DNA of 64,000 nucleotides from Pseudomonas profundi (GTDB lineage Bacteria; Pseudomonadota; Gammaproteobacteria; Pseudomonadales; Pseudomonadaceae): contig NZ_VTPZ01000001.1 of the NCBI RefSeq assembly GCF_008638305.1, forward strand, positions 372,001-436,000, written 5' to 3'. Below, piece by piece: positions 24,735 through 34,709 of this stretch. The first letter of the stretch is position 1, and every line of letters begins with the position of its first letter. The position numbers and the translations under genes are program-made. The notes beneath the pieces were generated by a model. The model did not search any database, was not told the DNA's origin, and was given only the letters and a program-made list of their open reading frames with translations.

Positions 24735-26240
24735 TTACTGCCTGTCGAATACCGTGATGGTCACGGACGAAAGCCCCGGGGTGATGGTCCCTACAAACTC
24801 GCTATCGTTCAGCCATGCGTATTTGCCTGAGGTGCTCGCTTCGAACAGCGGGAGCGTCAGCGAGGAGTTGCCATAATCTCCACAGTTTCGCACCACGATG
24901 GTTTCGCCATCGCTGGTCTGCAAGGTATAACGGGCCTCCAGGCTCAGATCCCCATCAACCGTTAACTGATAATCCGCGCCGCCCGGATTGACCTCTCCGG
25001 CAAAATCGCCCGAAAAACTGTCCCCTGTGATGGGAATAATGCGCCGCGAGCCGTATTTCGAATCCCCTATGCTCTGGAACCCGCCAATCCCAACTCTGGC
25101 TTGGAGTATCTGGTTACCACTATCCGCGCCAGCCGGAAGCGCTGGGCAGTCCCAGGATTGTTGGCGCAGTCCATTATCACTGGGTGTCGTTACGACCTGA
25201 TCATTACCGCCTGGCTTTGGATTCTGATACAGGCTCAGGCGCACGCCCGCATCCGTCTGCTCTCTGACGCCTACGTAAGTACCCTGATGCAACCAGCTCA
25301 AGGGACTGTTATTAGGCGCTTCGAAATCCGCCACGAAACGAACCCTGTCGCCATCGGCCACACCACAGTTGCGCATGTACACCTGGGTCCCGCCAGCCGT
25401 ACGGATGGTATAGCGACTCTCATGCTCAACCGCCCCGCTCGGCAGTGCCAGATTGAAATCAAGCGCGCCGGATTGAATGCTGCCATTCAATTCGCTACTG
25501 GTGTCATTCAGCCGCCCGCCATTGACCGTTACCACGCTACGCTGACCATAAGGCGTTTGACCCAGATCTTTCACGCTGCCTGTGGGCAACAGCGCAGTAA
25601 ACAGCAGCTCGCCACTGCTGGGGTCCGGAATCCCATCGGGCATACCGCAGTCCCAGCTGCTATCCGGAACGATGGTCGTGCGCTCGCCGGTTGGCGGCTC
25701 TTCACAGGGCACGCCCCCGCAATCATCGTTGCCCTTGCCCACTTCGCCATTGAGCACAATACTGCGCAATTCTGCCCGGTCGAAATAGGTATTGGCATCG
25801 AGGCTGAAACGCAGTCTGAGCTCGTTTTCAGCCGGCGGAAGAGAAAGGGTCGTGCTGCCGGACGCATCGCGCGAGGATTCCAGAACGGTGAAGGCGCCGC
25901 CATCGACCGAGACTTCAGCAATCAAGGATTCGCCCGCATCCAGACCAGAGGTTTCCCGGCTGTAGGTCAACGAGAGGCCGCTAGCACCCTTGGTGCGGAT
26001 AACCTCGGAGGTAATGGATGAAGTAGCGGAAAAACTGCCATGCAGCCGCGCATAGCCATTGTTCACCGTAACGCGACCCTCGCTGCTGAAGCCCGCGCTG
26101 CCGCCAGTGAAATGTTCCTGGTACAGCACATCCGAGACTGCATAGGGAGCGGTACATGCCAGCGCCAGTCCGACAACACCCCGCCGAATGCGTCCAGCTG
26201 CAGAATATGTCGGGAAACGCGATCTATCCGTGTCATTCAT
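24735..26240 (-). CDS. Secreted protein with two DUF3237-like domains
   Basis: This protein of about 501 residues starts at ATG 26240 (GAGG upstream; an earlier ATG at 26273 lacks a ribosome site). After an RIRR-led signal peptide ending near AVS, an N-terminal beta-rich region of about 140 residues (VLYQEHFTGGSAGFSSEG onward) resembles a carbohydrate-binding or lectin-like sandwich. It is followed by a Cys-containing linker and two copies of a DUF3237-like domain: the first near GQTPYGQRSVVTVNGG with SRYTIRTAGGTQVYMRNCG, the second near SKYGSRRIIPITGDSF with ARYTLQTSDGETIVVRNCG and YAWLNDSEFVG. DUF3237 has no known function; single-domain cytoplasmic forms are usual. It is flanked on both sides by C/T-rich repeats. 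Confidence 0.72.
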   Translation of the reverse strand: MNDTDRSRFPTYSAAGRIRRGVVGLALACTAPYAVSDVLYQEHFTGGSAGFSSEGRVTVNNGYARLHGSFSATSSITSEVIRTKGASGLSLTYSRETSGLDAGESLIAEVSVDGGAFTVLESSRDASGSTTLSLPPAENELRLRFSLDANTYFDRAELRSIVLNGEVGKGNDDCGGVPCEEPPTGERTTIVPDSSWDCGMPDGIPDPSSGELLFTALLPTGSVKDLGQTPYGQRSVVTVNGGRLNDTSSELNGSIQSGALDFNLALPSGAVEHESRYTIRTAGGTQVYMRNCGVADGDRVRFVADFEAPNNSPLSWLHQGTYVGVREQTDAGVRLSLYQNPKPGGNDQVVTTPSDNGLRQQSWDCPALPAGADSGNQILQARVGIGGFQSIGDSKYGSRRIIPITGDSFSGDFAGEVNPGGADYQLTVDGDLSLEARYTLQTSDGETIVVRNCGDYGNSSLTLPLFEASTSGKYAWLNDSEFVGTITPGLSSVTITVFDRQ

Positions 26241-26669
26241 AGCTTCGTCGTCCTCAGTTGATTGGTGAGTCATTCGCGGGTTCGACGAAGTGAATGATCA
26301 TTCTGTTCCGGCGGGATTGATGGAATGGCGACTGGATCTCAGCATGTAGCCACGAGGAAACCCGAATCCCCCCTAGCCCCCCTTTTTCAAAGTGGGGGAC
26401 CGTTTGTGCATGCTGGATCCCAATGTCGTTCTGACAGGATATGTGTTCTGTTCTAGCGGGATCAGTGAAATATCGACTGGGTTTCAGCAGGTGTCCAGGG
26501 CGAAGCCCGAATCCCCCTTTTCAAAAGTGGGGACACGTGTCCGCGTCGCGGCTGGTTTTTATTTCTGGAACGAGCCCATCTATCAGAATGATATGGATAT
26601 CCGAGTGTGCACACACGGTCCCCCACTTTGAAAAAGGGGGGCTAGGGGGGATTAAGCTTTTCGGAAGGA
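26241..26669. repeat. Gap with three C/T-rich repeat copies
   Basis: In this 429-bp gap the repeat seen at 24.4 kb recurs at 26365-26400 (forward), 26510-26533 (forward, shortened: the middle C-run is missing) and 26618-26653 (reverse). The text between them (for example CCAATGTCGTTCTGACAG near 26420) resembles that near 24475, so a larger block may have been duplicated around the DUF3237 gene. No gene is seen. Confidence 0.8.
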
Positions 26670-28454
26670 TCAACCACGAGCCTCCCGCTGCTGATTGGCC
26701 CACAGCTGTGCATAGGCCCCATTCGCTTCCAGCAGACGCGCATGATTACCCTGCTCCACCACCCGCCCCTGCTCGAGCACCAGAATATTGTCCGCGTGCA
26801 CGATAGTGGAAAGCCTGTGCGCGATCGCCAAGGTCGTGCGCCGGCGCGATATCTGGTTCAGTGAATCCAGAATCAGCCGCTCTGCATGCGTATCGAGCGA
26901 TGAGGTCGCCTCATCCAGAATCAGGATGGCCGGATCCTTGAGCAACACCCGGGCAATGGAAATGCGCTGCTTCTCCCCGCCGGACAGTTTCAAGCCACGC
27001 TCGCCCACCTGAGTATCCAGCCCCTGCGGCAACCGACTGACGAAATCTTCCAGTTGCGCCATACGCAGCACGCGCCAGATCTCATCCTCACTGGTCCCGG
27101 GGCAACCGTAGGCGATGTTGTAGCCGATGGTGTCATTGAACAGCACGGTATCCTGCGGCACCACGCCGATAGCCCTTCGTAAGCTCTCCTGGGTAACCGA
27201 GCGGATATCCTGGCCATCGATGCGAATGGCGCCCTGGCTGACATCGTAGAAACGAAACAGCAGGCGTGCCAGGGTGGACTTGCCTGCACCGCTGGGGCCG
27301 ACGATAGCGAGCGTTTGCCCGGCGGGAATCTCGAAGGACAGGTTATCCAGAATCAGCCGCTCTTCATTGTAAGCATGGCTGACTTTCTCGAACTTAACTG
27401 CCCCGCCTCGTAGTTCAAGCGCTGCAGCATCCGGTGCGTCGCCTACCTTGACCGGCGTGCCCAGCAAACCAAACAGGCGCTCGATATTGGTCAACGCCTC
27501 GCGGATCTCGCGGTAGATGAAACCCAGAAAATTCAACGGAATAAACAGCTGAATCATGTAAGCGTTGATCATCACCAGCTCACCCAGCGACATCTCTCCA
27601 TTAGCAACCTGCCCGGCAGCCATGAACATCATCAGAGTGACTGATCCGGTAATGATCAAAGCCTGCCCTGAGTTTAGCGCCGCCAACGACAGGCGGTTCT
27701 TCATCCGCGCAGCCTCCCACCCCTTGAGGTGGCGGTCATATTCCTGCGCCTCGAACGCCTCGTTGCCGAAGTACTTCACCGTCTCGTAATTCAGCAGACT
27801 GTCCACCGCCCGCGTATTGGAGCGGTTATCCATCTTGTTACTTTCGCGCACAAAGCGATTGCGCCACTCGGTACACCAGATCGAGAAGCCGCCATAGATC
27901 AACACCGCGCCGAGCACGGTCGCCGCGTACATCGGGCTGAAATTGATCAGCAGAATGACGGCAATCAAGCCGATCTCGACCAGCGTTGGCAGTATGTTGA
28001 ACACCATGAAGCGCAACAGGAAGCTGATACCACTGGTGCCGCGCTCAATGTCACGCGCCAGCCCACCGGTACGGCGGGACAGGTGGAAGCCCAGGTCGAG
28101 CCGGTGCAGGTGTTCAAATACGCGCAGCGATATACGCCGCATCGCGCGCTCGGCCACCCTGGCGAACACTGCATCGCGCAACTCGGAAAAGAAAACAGAG
28201 GAATAGCGCAGCAGTCCGTATGCCGCCAGCAAGGCTACCGGGACCAGCACCAGCGCGTCTGCTGCCGATTCGAAGTGCTCGACGATGAGCTTCAGCGCCC
28301 ATGGCACCGCCACTCCGGCCAGCTTGGCGATCAGCAGAAAGCCCATGGCGACCGCAACGCGGCCACGGAATTCTTTCAGATAGGGAACAAGGCTGGCGAT
28401 GATGCTCCAGTTGACCGGACCACCGGCGTATTGACTGTCACTGCTTGGGCGCAC
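26670..28454 (-). CDS. ABC exporter of the Atm1/heavy-metal type
   Basis: This 594-residue half-transporter starts at GTG 28454 behind AGGA. It has six membrane helices (about 20-310) and one ATPase domain: Walker A GPSGAGKST, signature LSGGEKQR, Walker B ILILDEATSSLD and a switch His in IAHRLST. The N-terminal membrane part (SRRTGGLARDIERGTSGIS) is typical of the Atm1/ABCB7 group, which in bacteria exports glutathione-linked metals or sulfur compounds. It would act as a homodimer in the inner membrane. It is the only protein gene between two repeat-filled gaps. Substrate assignment to glutathione conjugates is by family only. Confidence 0.9.
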   Translation of the reverse strand: MRPSSDSQYAGGPVNWSIIASLVPYLKEFRGRVAVAMGFLLIAKLAGVAVPWALKLIVEHFESAADALVLVPVALLAAYGLLRYSSVFFSELRDAVFARVAERAMRRISLRVFEHLHRLDLGFHLSRRTGGLARDIERGTSGISFLLRFMVFNILPTLVEIGLIAVILLINFSPMYAATVLGAVLIYGGFSIWCTEWRNRFVRESNKMDNRSNTRAVDSLLNYETVKYFGNEAFEAQEYDRHLKGWEAARMKNRLSLAALNSGQALIITGSVTLMMFMAAGQVANGEMSLGELVMINAYMIQLFIPLNFLGFIYREIREALTNIERLFGLLGTPVKVGDAPDAAALELRGGAVKFEKVSHAYNEERLILDNLSFEIPAGQTLAIVGPSGAGKSTLARLLFRFYDVSQGAIRIDGQDIRSVTQESLRRAIGVVPQDTVLFNDTIGYNIAYGCPGTSEDEIWRVLRMAQLEDFVSRLPQGLDTQVGERGLKLSGGEKQRISIARVLLKDPAILILDEATSSLDTHAERLILDSLNQISRRRTTLAIAHRLSTIVHADNILVLEQGRVVEQGNHARLLEANGAYAQLWANQQREARG

Positions 28455-28964
28455 GCGGGATTCCTGTTACGGCGGAAAACGCACAGTATAGGGCCAGGTG
28501 CTTTGGGAATGCTGGTCCTGGTGCAGACGTCGCTTGCATCGATGTTGAAGCAGTACACCGTAAACCGCGAATCCCCCCTAGCCCCCTTTGCCAAAGGAGG
28601 GCTGTTTGAGCTGCTGGTGATGTTGGCGTCCGGCTGGTGCTTCTGAGTTGCGGTGTGCTGGTTGAACTCAGAACCAGACTTAGACCCAGACGCAGAGCCA
28701 GAACTGGCTATTATCATCGGGCAAAACCAAATCCCCCTAGCCCCCTTTGCCAAAGGGGGGATTGTTTGAGCGGCTGATGATGTTGGCGTCTGGCTGGTGC
28801 TTTTGAGGTGCGGTGATGGTTAAAGCCACAACCACAAACCACAAACCATCAGACAGACACCAAGCCCATCAGCAGCACAAAACCAGTCCCCCACTTTGGA
28901 AAAGGGGGGCTAGGGGGGATTCGACTGTTTGTACGCCGAAGCCAACCAAAGCCCACATTACCCC
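28455..28964. repeat. Gap with a 160-bp direct duplication and three C/T-rich repeats
   Basis: The repeat family of 24.4-26.6 kb occurs here at 28570-28602 and 28730-28763 (forward) and 28886-28921 (reverse). The first two copies are followed by nearly the same text (TTGTTTGAGC... then GGCGTCTGGCTGGTGCTT), so about 90 bp are directly duplicated 160 bp apart. No gene is seen in this 510-bp stretch. Confidence 0.85.
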
Positions 28965-30314
28965 TCAATCCTCCTGCGGAATCGGCTCCACGTTGCGATC
29001 CCAACCAACCAGCAACAGGGTCGTTGCAATACCAAACAACAGGCCAATCCAGGGCTCGAAGAACGCCAGCCCTGCGCCAATCAGCAGCACTGCACCACGC
29101 GAGGCGTTATTACGCGGAATCGCCATGGCGATATAGGCGCAGGCAAAACCGGTCAGTACCAGCGTGAGCGAGAGCGCGATACCCAGCAGCGGGCGCAGCC
29201 CTGTGAGGAGCGGCAACACGAAGAACAGAAGCGGAATACCCATCGCATAGTAAGACGCCAGGCCGCTGTGCAAGCTATCCATCGCTGCTTTGCCGGACTT
29301 CCAGCGCTGCATGACGATCACATGCACGCCAACCCACATCGAGCCCTGCGTCGGGAAGAACGGGGCAGCAACGCCCATCAGTGCATTACGGATGGCCATC
29401 GACAGATGCGAGCGGGTGGGATTGATGTCGATGTGTTCGTCTTTGCGTGTCTGCAGCCCTTCGCGGATGATCTCGTTGCCGGTAACCAGATCGCCGAAGA
29501 AAATCACGTAGGTGATCAACGCCAGCGGCATGCTCTGGATGAACATATCCATGCTCGGCCAGCCGATCATGAATGGCGACACCTTGGCCCAGGTCTCGAC
29601 CACTGGCGGGACCATGAAGCCCCACTGAATATCGTAGGTCACCTCGCCAACCATTGGCCCAATCACCGCCGCGAGGATAAAACCGGGTAGCAATCCGAGC
29701 GCACCGAGCAATGCGAAAAAGCGGTAGTTTTCCTTGAGCTTCTGCATCGGCAGAGAGAAAGCAAACACCAGACACACCGCACAAGCCAGTGTTGTTGCGA
29801 TCGGCTGTTGCAGCAGGAAGCGCTCGGCATCATCGATGAATACGCGCTTCAACGCAGCGATCGCCGCACCGAGGATGATCCCCGCCTTGAGCGTATCCGG
29901 TAACCAGAACACGAATTTCTTGCCCAGCCCGGTTATCCCGAGCACAAACAACAGCAGCGCGAAGTTCAGCGACACCGCAGTCATGGCCTGGAAGCGCATG
30001 GTCGGATCTTCGTAATTGCCCAGCACGAAGGCCAGCACCAGTGGCAGCGCCGGAGTGATCCAGCCAGGCGCGTAGGGCTCTCCGAACACGATCAGTGCAG
30101 AGCCAATCAGTATCGAATGAATCATCGAGACTGCGACCGCCTCTTCGAAGCTGAGGCCGAAGAACATCGTCATCAACGGGATCAGCGATAGGCCCGTCGC
30201 CGCAGCAATGAACAGACCCTGCAAGGCCTCCTGCCAATAGAAACGGGTGTGATAGAAGGGCAAGCGGAAGGTAAAGGGACCCCAGCGCCAGCCGGGCAAT
30301 TCGGGTTGCGACAT
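28965..30314 (-). CDS. Multi-span permease, NCS2 (xanthine/uracil)-like
   Basis: This 449-residue inner-membrane protein has about 12-13 hydrophobic segments. An AGGAG lies 6 bases before the second of two adjacent ATGs, so 30314 was chosen. The layout and stretches such as GLSLIPLMTMFFGLSFEEAV and FFPTQGSMWVGVHVIVMQ suggest the NCS2/APC-type nucleobase permeases, but the canonical NCS2 signature was not clearly seen. I therefore leave the substrate open. It is transcribed toward the repeat-filled gap, and its upstream neighbour, the RND gene at 30495, is on the same strand but 180 bp away. Confidence 0.55.
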   Translation of the reverse strand: MSQPELPGWRWGPFTFRLPFYHTRFYWQEALQGLFIAAATGLSLIPLMTMFFGLSFEEAVAVSMIHSILIGSALIVFGEPYAPGWITPALPLVLAFVLGNYEDPTMRFQAMTAVSLNFALLLFVLGITGLGKKFVFWLPDTLKAGIILGAAIAALKRVFIDDAERFLLQQPIATTLACAVCLVFAFSLPMQKLKENYRFFALLGALGLLPGFILAAVIGPMVGEVTYDIQWGFMVPPVVETWAKVSPFMIGWPSMDMFIQSMPLALITYVIFFGDLVTGNEIIREGLQTRKDEHIDINPTRSHLSMAIRNALMGVAAPFFPTQGSMWVGVHVIVMQRWKSGKAAMDSLHSGLASYYAMGIPLLFFVLPLLTGLRPLLGIALSLTLVLTGFACAYIAMAIPRNNASRGAVLLIGAGLAFFEPWIGLLFGIATTLLLVGWDRNVEPIPQED

Positions 30315-30494
30315 CATGAACTCCTGGGCTTTATATTATTCTTGTCGGCCGGACAGATTCCACTTCTGTCCCAGACGGATAGCATTATGCCGCTTTGTCC
30401 GAAAATGTGTATGGGTAACAGGCGGCCTGGTTCATATTATGCCAAACCGCCCTACAACGAAGCCCTTGGCTCCGGCGCATCACCGATATGAATA

Positions 30495-33400
30495 TCAGCG
30501 TACCTCCGAAGCCCTGTCCTCCTGTTCCAGCTTATGGCGCACGTCTCCGGGCGAACCGGTCTTGCGCGCCAGCAGGCTGTAAAGCACCGGAATAACGAAC
30601 AGCGTCAGTAGCGTCGAGATGCTGACCCCGAATACCACGACGATGCCAATGACCGCGCGCGTCTCGGCGCCCGCGCCCACTGCGAATACCAGCGGCAGCG
30701 CACCGGCAACGGTGGTTACCCCGGTCATCAGGATGGGGCGCAAACGCAGTGTGGCAGCCTCCAGCAGCGCATCATCGAAGCCCTTGCCGGCGTCGCGCAG
30801 CTGATTGGCGAACTCGACGATCAGGATGCCGTTCTTTGCCGCCAACCCGATCAACATGACCATGCCGATCTGGCTATACAGGTTGAGGCTGTTGCCGGTG
30901 AGCCATAGCCCGAGTATTGCGCCGCCAATCGCCAGGGGCACGCCCAACATGATGATCAGCGGATGCACGAAGCTCTCAAACTGGGCGGCCAATACCAGGA
31001 AGACCACCACCAGGCCCAGCCCGAAGACGAACATCAAGGATCCGCCCGCCTCACGCAGGTCGCGGGACTGCCCCTTGAAGTCGATAACCAGGGTTTCCGG
31101 AAGATTGTCCCGCGCCAGCTGCTCGACATGATCCAGCGCATCACCCAGGGCGACGCCATCATCCAGCGAGGCTTCGATGGTGATAGCGCGGTTGCGGTTG
31201 TAGCGATTCAAGGTTGTGGAGCCGGCAAACTCTTCCAGCGTCACCAGGTTAGACAGCGGAATCAGCTCACCCGTGGTTTCCGAACGCACGTAGATATTCT
31301 CGAGTGAATCGGCGCTGCGCTTGTCATCGCGCTCGGCTTCGAGGATGACATCGTATTCCTCACCCCGATCGATATAGGTGGTGACCCGGCGCGAGCCAAG
31401 CATGGTCTCGAGCGTGCGTCCGATATGGCTGACATTCACCCCCAGCGTGGCGGCGCGATCATAATCGACGCTTACCTCAAGCTGCGGCTGGGTTTCCTTG
31501 TAATCGGAGTCGATATTGCTCAGGCCCGGGTTGTCCTCGCGAATTTTCTCCAGCAGGATGTCGCGCCATTGCGCCAGCTCTTCATAGCTACTGGCGCCGC
31601 CCAGAACCAGGCGGAACGGCTGGTCCTGCGAACTGCCAAAGCCCTGGCGCATCACCGGGAATGCTCTGACGCCAGGGAGGTCCGCCATGCGTTTCTGCAC
31701 GTCGGCCATGACCTCGCTACCCGGCCGGCGTTCGCCCCACTCTTCCAGTACCACGATGGCCATGCCGCTGTTGAAACTGGTGGAGGCGCCAAAGGAACGT
31801 GGCGCGCGAATCAGCAACCGGCTGACCTCACCCGCTTCGACGAACTCCATCATCCGCGACTCGATCTCGTCCATGTACTCGCGCATGTATTCATAGGTCG
31901 CGCCTTCCGGACCATTGACGATAATCATGAAGGCACCGCGGTCTTCACGCGGCGTGTACTCGCTCGGCAATTGGCTGAACAGCCAGGCACTGCCGCCAAA
32001 CATGCCCGCGAAGACCAGCAGGGCCAACACGCGGTGGCGCAGAACCCGAACCAGTATGCTGGCATAGAAAGCCCGGCTCGATCGCAAACCAAGCTCAACC
32101 CAGCGCGTCAGCCAGTTTTCTTTCTCATGGGCTTTAAGCAGTTTGGAAGCCAGCATCGGCGACAGGGTCAATGCCACAAAGCTCGACAGCACCACCGCCG
32201 CAGCCATGGTCAACGCGAACTCGGAGAACAATCGCCCGACATCGCCCTGCAGAAAGGCGATGGGCACGAATACCGCAATCAGCACCAGCGTCGTGGACAC
32301 CACGGCAAAGGCTACCTGTCGCGCACCGTAAAACGCCGCTACCAGCGGTGTTTCGCCCTCTTCGTCGATACGGCGACGCACGTTTTCCAGCACGATGATG
32401 GCGTCGTCCACCACCAACCCGATTGCCAGGACCAGGGCCAGCAACGTCAGCAGATTGACCGTGAAGCCGAACAGCATCAGGCCGATGAAGGTCGCGGTAA
32501 TGGAGACCGGAAGGGTTACTGCAGGGACCAGAATGGCGCGCGGGCTGCCAAGAAACAGGAAGATCGTCAGCACCACCAGGATCAGCGCGACCACCAGCGT
32601 AGAGAACACTTCCTCAACCGCACCTTCGATAAACACCGAACTGTCAAAGCTCGACTGGATGTTCATGCCTTCGGGCAAGGTGGGGTTGATCTTGTCGACC
32701 AGCTCGCGGGAGGCCCGGGAAATATCCAGGGTATTGGCAGTCGATTGCCGCGCCAGGCCGAGCCCGACCATGGGCACGGTATTACCGCGAAACAGGTTCC
32801 GGTCTTCCTCAGTGCCCCGCTCCACGCGCGCGACGTCGCGCAGACGCACCAGATAGCCGTTATGACCCCGCGCCACCACCAAACGGGCGAATTCATCCGC
32901 CTCGGTGAAACTGCGGGCGACGCGTACGGTGAATTGCCGGTCTATGGATTCGATGGTGCCGGCGGGTAGCTCGACGTTTTCGGCGCGTAGGGCCTGTTCA
33001 ACATCGGCGACGGTCAGATCACGCGCAGCCAGTGCTTCACGGTCCAGCCAGACCCGCATGGCATAGGCCTGATCACCGCCGACGCGCACTCTGGCCACGC
33101 CTGACAGGGTTGAAAACCGGTCAACCAGATAACGCTCAGCGTAATCGGTGAGCTCGGGCAAGGTGAGCCGGTCGCTGGTCAGGTTCCACCAGATGATCAC
33201 ATCCTGGTTGGCATCCAGCTTCTCGACCTCCGACGGGTCTGCCTCGACGGGAAGCCTGTCGGCAACGCTGGAAACGCGGTCGCGCACGTCGTTCGCCGCC
33301 TCATCCACACCCCGGCTGATGCTGAAACGTATGGTGATCTCGGACTGGCCGTCCTCGCTGCTCGATTCGATGAACTCGATGCCTTCAATCCCGGCAACGC

Positions 33401-33608
33401 TTTCTTCGATCACCTGGGTAATCTGCGAATCCACAACGCTTGCGGCAGCGCCAATATATTGGGTTTCGATGGTAACGATGGGCGGGTCGATATCGGGGTA
33501 TTCACGCAGCGGCAAAGCGCTGTAGGCCACCAGCCCGAAAATGACCAAGAGCATCGCGACGACTGTAGCGAAAACCGGGCGTACGACAGCGGTATCAGAG
33601 AGAATCAT
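30495..33608 (-). CDS. RND efflux pump inner-membrane subunit (HAE1/AcrB type)
   Basis: This 1037-residue RND protein has 12 membrane helices and two large periplasmic loops in the AcrB order. The fourth helix region LALVLAIGLVVDDAIIVLENV carries the paired Asp of the proton relay. The N-terminus ILSDTAVVRPVFATVVAML is usual for HAE1 pumps. It starts 22 bp downstream of the adaptor gene on the same strand, so the two form an operon. No outer-membrane channel gene is present; TolC- or OprM-like proteins encoded elsewhere are probably used, as with two-gene RND systems of Pseudomonas. Exported compounds are unknown. Confidence 0.95.
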   Translation of the reverse strand: MILSDTAVVRPVFATVVAMLLVIFGLVAYSALPLREYPDIDPPIVTIETQYIGAAASVVDSQITQVIEESVAGIEGIEFIESSSEDGQSEITIRFSISRGVDEAANDVRDRVSSVADRLPVEADPSEVEKLDANQDVIIWWNLTSDRLTLPELTDYAERYLVDRFSTLSGVARVRVGGDQAYAMRVWLDREALAARDLTVADVEQALRAENVELPAGTIESIDRQFTVRVARSFTEADEFARLVVARGHNGYLVRLRDVARVERGTEEDRNLFRGNTVPMVGLGLARQSTANTLDISRASRELVDKINPTLPEGMNIQSSFDSSVFIEGAVEEVFSTLVVALILVVLTIFLFLGSPRAILVPAVTLPVSITATFIGLMLFGFTVNLLTLLALVLAIGLVVDDAIIVLENVRRRIDEEGETPLVAAFYGARQVAFAVVSTTLVLIAVFVPIAFLQGDVGRLFSEFALTMAAAVVLSSFVALTLSPMLASKLLKAHEKENWLTRWVELGLRSSRAFYASILVRVLRHRVLALLVFAGMFGGSAWLFSQLPSEYTPREDRGAFMIIVNGPEGATYEYMREYMDEIESRMMEFVEAGEVSRLLIRAPRSFGASTSFNSGMAIVVLEEWGERRPGSEVMADVQKRMADLPGVRAFPVMRQGFGSSQDQPFRLVLGGASSYEELAQWRDILLEKIREDNPGLSNIDSDYKETQPQLEVSVDYDRAATLGVNVSHIGRTLETMLGSRRVTTYIDRGEEYDVILEAERDDKRSADSLENIYVRSETTGELIPLSNLVTLEEFAGSTTLNRYNRNRAITIEASLDDGVALGDALDHVEQLARDNLPETLVIDFKGQSRDLREAGGSLMFVFGLGLVVVFLVLAAQFESFVHPLIIMLGVPLAIGGAILGLWLTGNSLNLYSQIGMVMLIGLAAKNGILIVEFANQLRDAGKGFDDALLEAATLRLRPILMTGVTTVAGALPLVFAVGAGAETRAVIGIVVVFGVSISTLLTLFVIPVLYSLLARKTGSPGDVRHKLEQEDRASEVR

Positions 33609-33629
33609 GGTCAGTTCGCTCCCGCTGGC

Positions 33630-34709
33630 TTAAGGCGCATCGTCGGATAACACCGATTCGGTGGATTCACCGGGTTCCTGTTCGGCGATAATGCGAACCG
33701 GCTGGCCAGACTGCACGCGGAAGTTGCCATGCGTCACCACCCGCTGCCCTGCTTCAAGCCCTTCTTCTATCTCCACGATGCCCGGCTCACGGGTACCGAT
33801 GACCACTTCGCGGCGTTCAGTAACGAGCTGGCCGTCCTGTTCGTTGACCAGCATGACGAACTGTCTACTGCCAAGCGGTAACAGCGCTTCTTCGGGGATG
33901 ACCAGGGCTTCACGCGTTGCACCGCGCAGCCGGACCGACATCAACATGCCGGGGCGCAACACGCCTTCAGGATTCGGCAAGCTGGCACGCACCTGGACCG
34001 ACCGCGTCGCCGGGTCGACCTCGTTATCGAGGGCGGTGACCTCGCCGCGGAAGGTGGTGTCAGGAAATGCCCGCGTCGTGGCGGTGACTGTGCGGCCTGG
34101 GGCAACCTGGGAGAGTTTGACTTCGGGGATGCTGAAATCCAGCTTCATCTGGCTGTCATCGTGCAGCCTGGCGACCAGCGTACCGGGCGTCAGCAAGGTG
34201 CCGACGCTGATCTGACGCAGCCCCACCACGCTATCGAACGGCGCGCGAATCTGCCGGTCCGCGAGCCTGGCTTCTACCGACTGCAGTTGCGCGCGGGCAA
34301 TATCACGATCGCGGGTCCAGTTTTCCAGTTCCTGTTGCGGCAGAACGCGGCGCTCGACCAACCCACGGGTGCGCTCGAGCTGACGCTCGGCATCAGCCAG
34401 GGTGGCGCGGGCCTCGTTCAGCTGAGCTTGTTGTTCACTGTTGGTCAGAGAAACCAGCAGCTCGCCTTTATCGACCCGCTGACCATCATCGAAATGGATA
34501 GCCGAAACGGTCTCGGTAATGTCAGCGGTGATATCCGCCGTTTCGCTGGCACGCAGGGTACCGAGGGCTTCGATCTGGTTGGCCATCTCCCATTGCCGCA
34601 CCTCCGCCACTGCAACCGCCAGGGGTTCCTGCTGTGCCAGCAGCGGTAAACTCAGGCTGCAGGCGATCAGTAGAAATAACTGTTTCCAGGCTCCAATTGG
34701 TTTCGACAT
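33630..34709 (-). CDS. RND periplasmic adaptor (membrane fusion protein)
   Basis: This adaptor of about 359 residues starts at ATG 34709, which gives a clean signal peptide (MSKPIGAWKQLFLLIACSLS, ending LLAQQ); an upstream in-frame ATG at 34793 would bury it. It has a split lipoyl domain (ITETVSAIHFDDGQRVDKGE and IRAPFDSVVGLRQI), a helical hairpin between the halves (about 95-160) with many Arg, Glu and Gln residues, and beta-barrel and membrane-proximal parts. It links the RND pump to an outer-membrane channel. It is upstream of and co-transcribed with the pump gene. No regulator gene adjoins it; the 5' side is a repeat-bearing gap. Confidence 0.93.
   Translation of the reverse strand: MSKPIGAWKQLFLLIACSLSLPLLAQQEPLAVAVAEVRQWEMANQIEALGTLRASETADITADITETVSAIHFDDGQRVDKGELLVSLTNSEQQAQLNEARATLADAERQLERTRGLVERRVLPQQELENWTRDRDIARAQLQSVEARLADRQIRAPFDSVVGLRQISVGTLLTPGTLVARLHDDSQMKLDFSIPEVKLSQVAPGRTVTATTRAFPDTTFRGEVTALDNEVDPATRSVQVRASLPNPEGVLRPGMLMSVRLRGATREALVIPEEALLPLGSRQFVMLVNEQDGQLVTERREVVIGTREPGIVEIEEGLEAGQRVVTHGNFRVQSGQPVRIIAEQEPGESTESVLSDDAP

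Noticed and set aside
24735-26240. Mobile-element cargo bounded by terminal inverted repeats
   Set aside because: The repeats on both sides also occur several times beyond the exporter gene and no transposase is present, so a simple transposon was not claimed.
31425-32969. 514-codon open frame on the plus strand
   Set aside because: It lies antisense to the conserved RND pump gene; its product is composition-biased and resembles nothing known.
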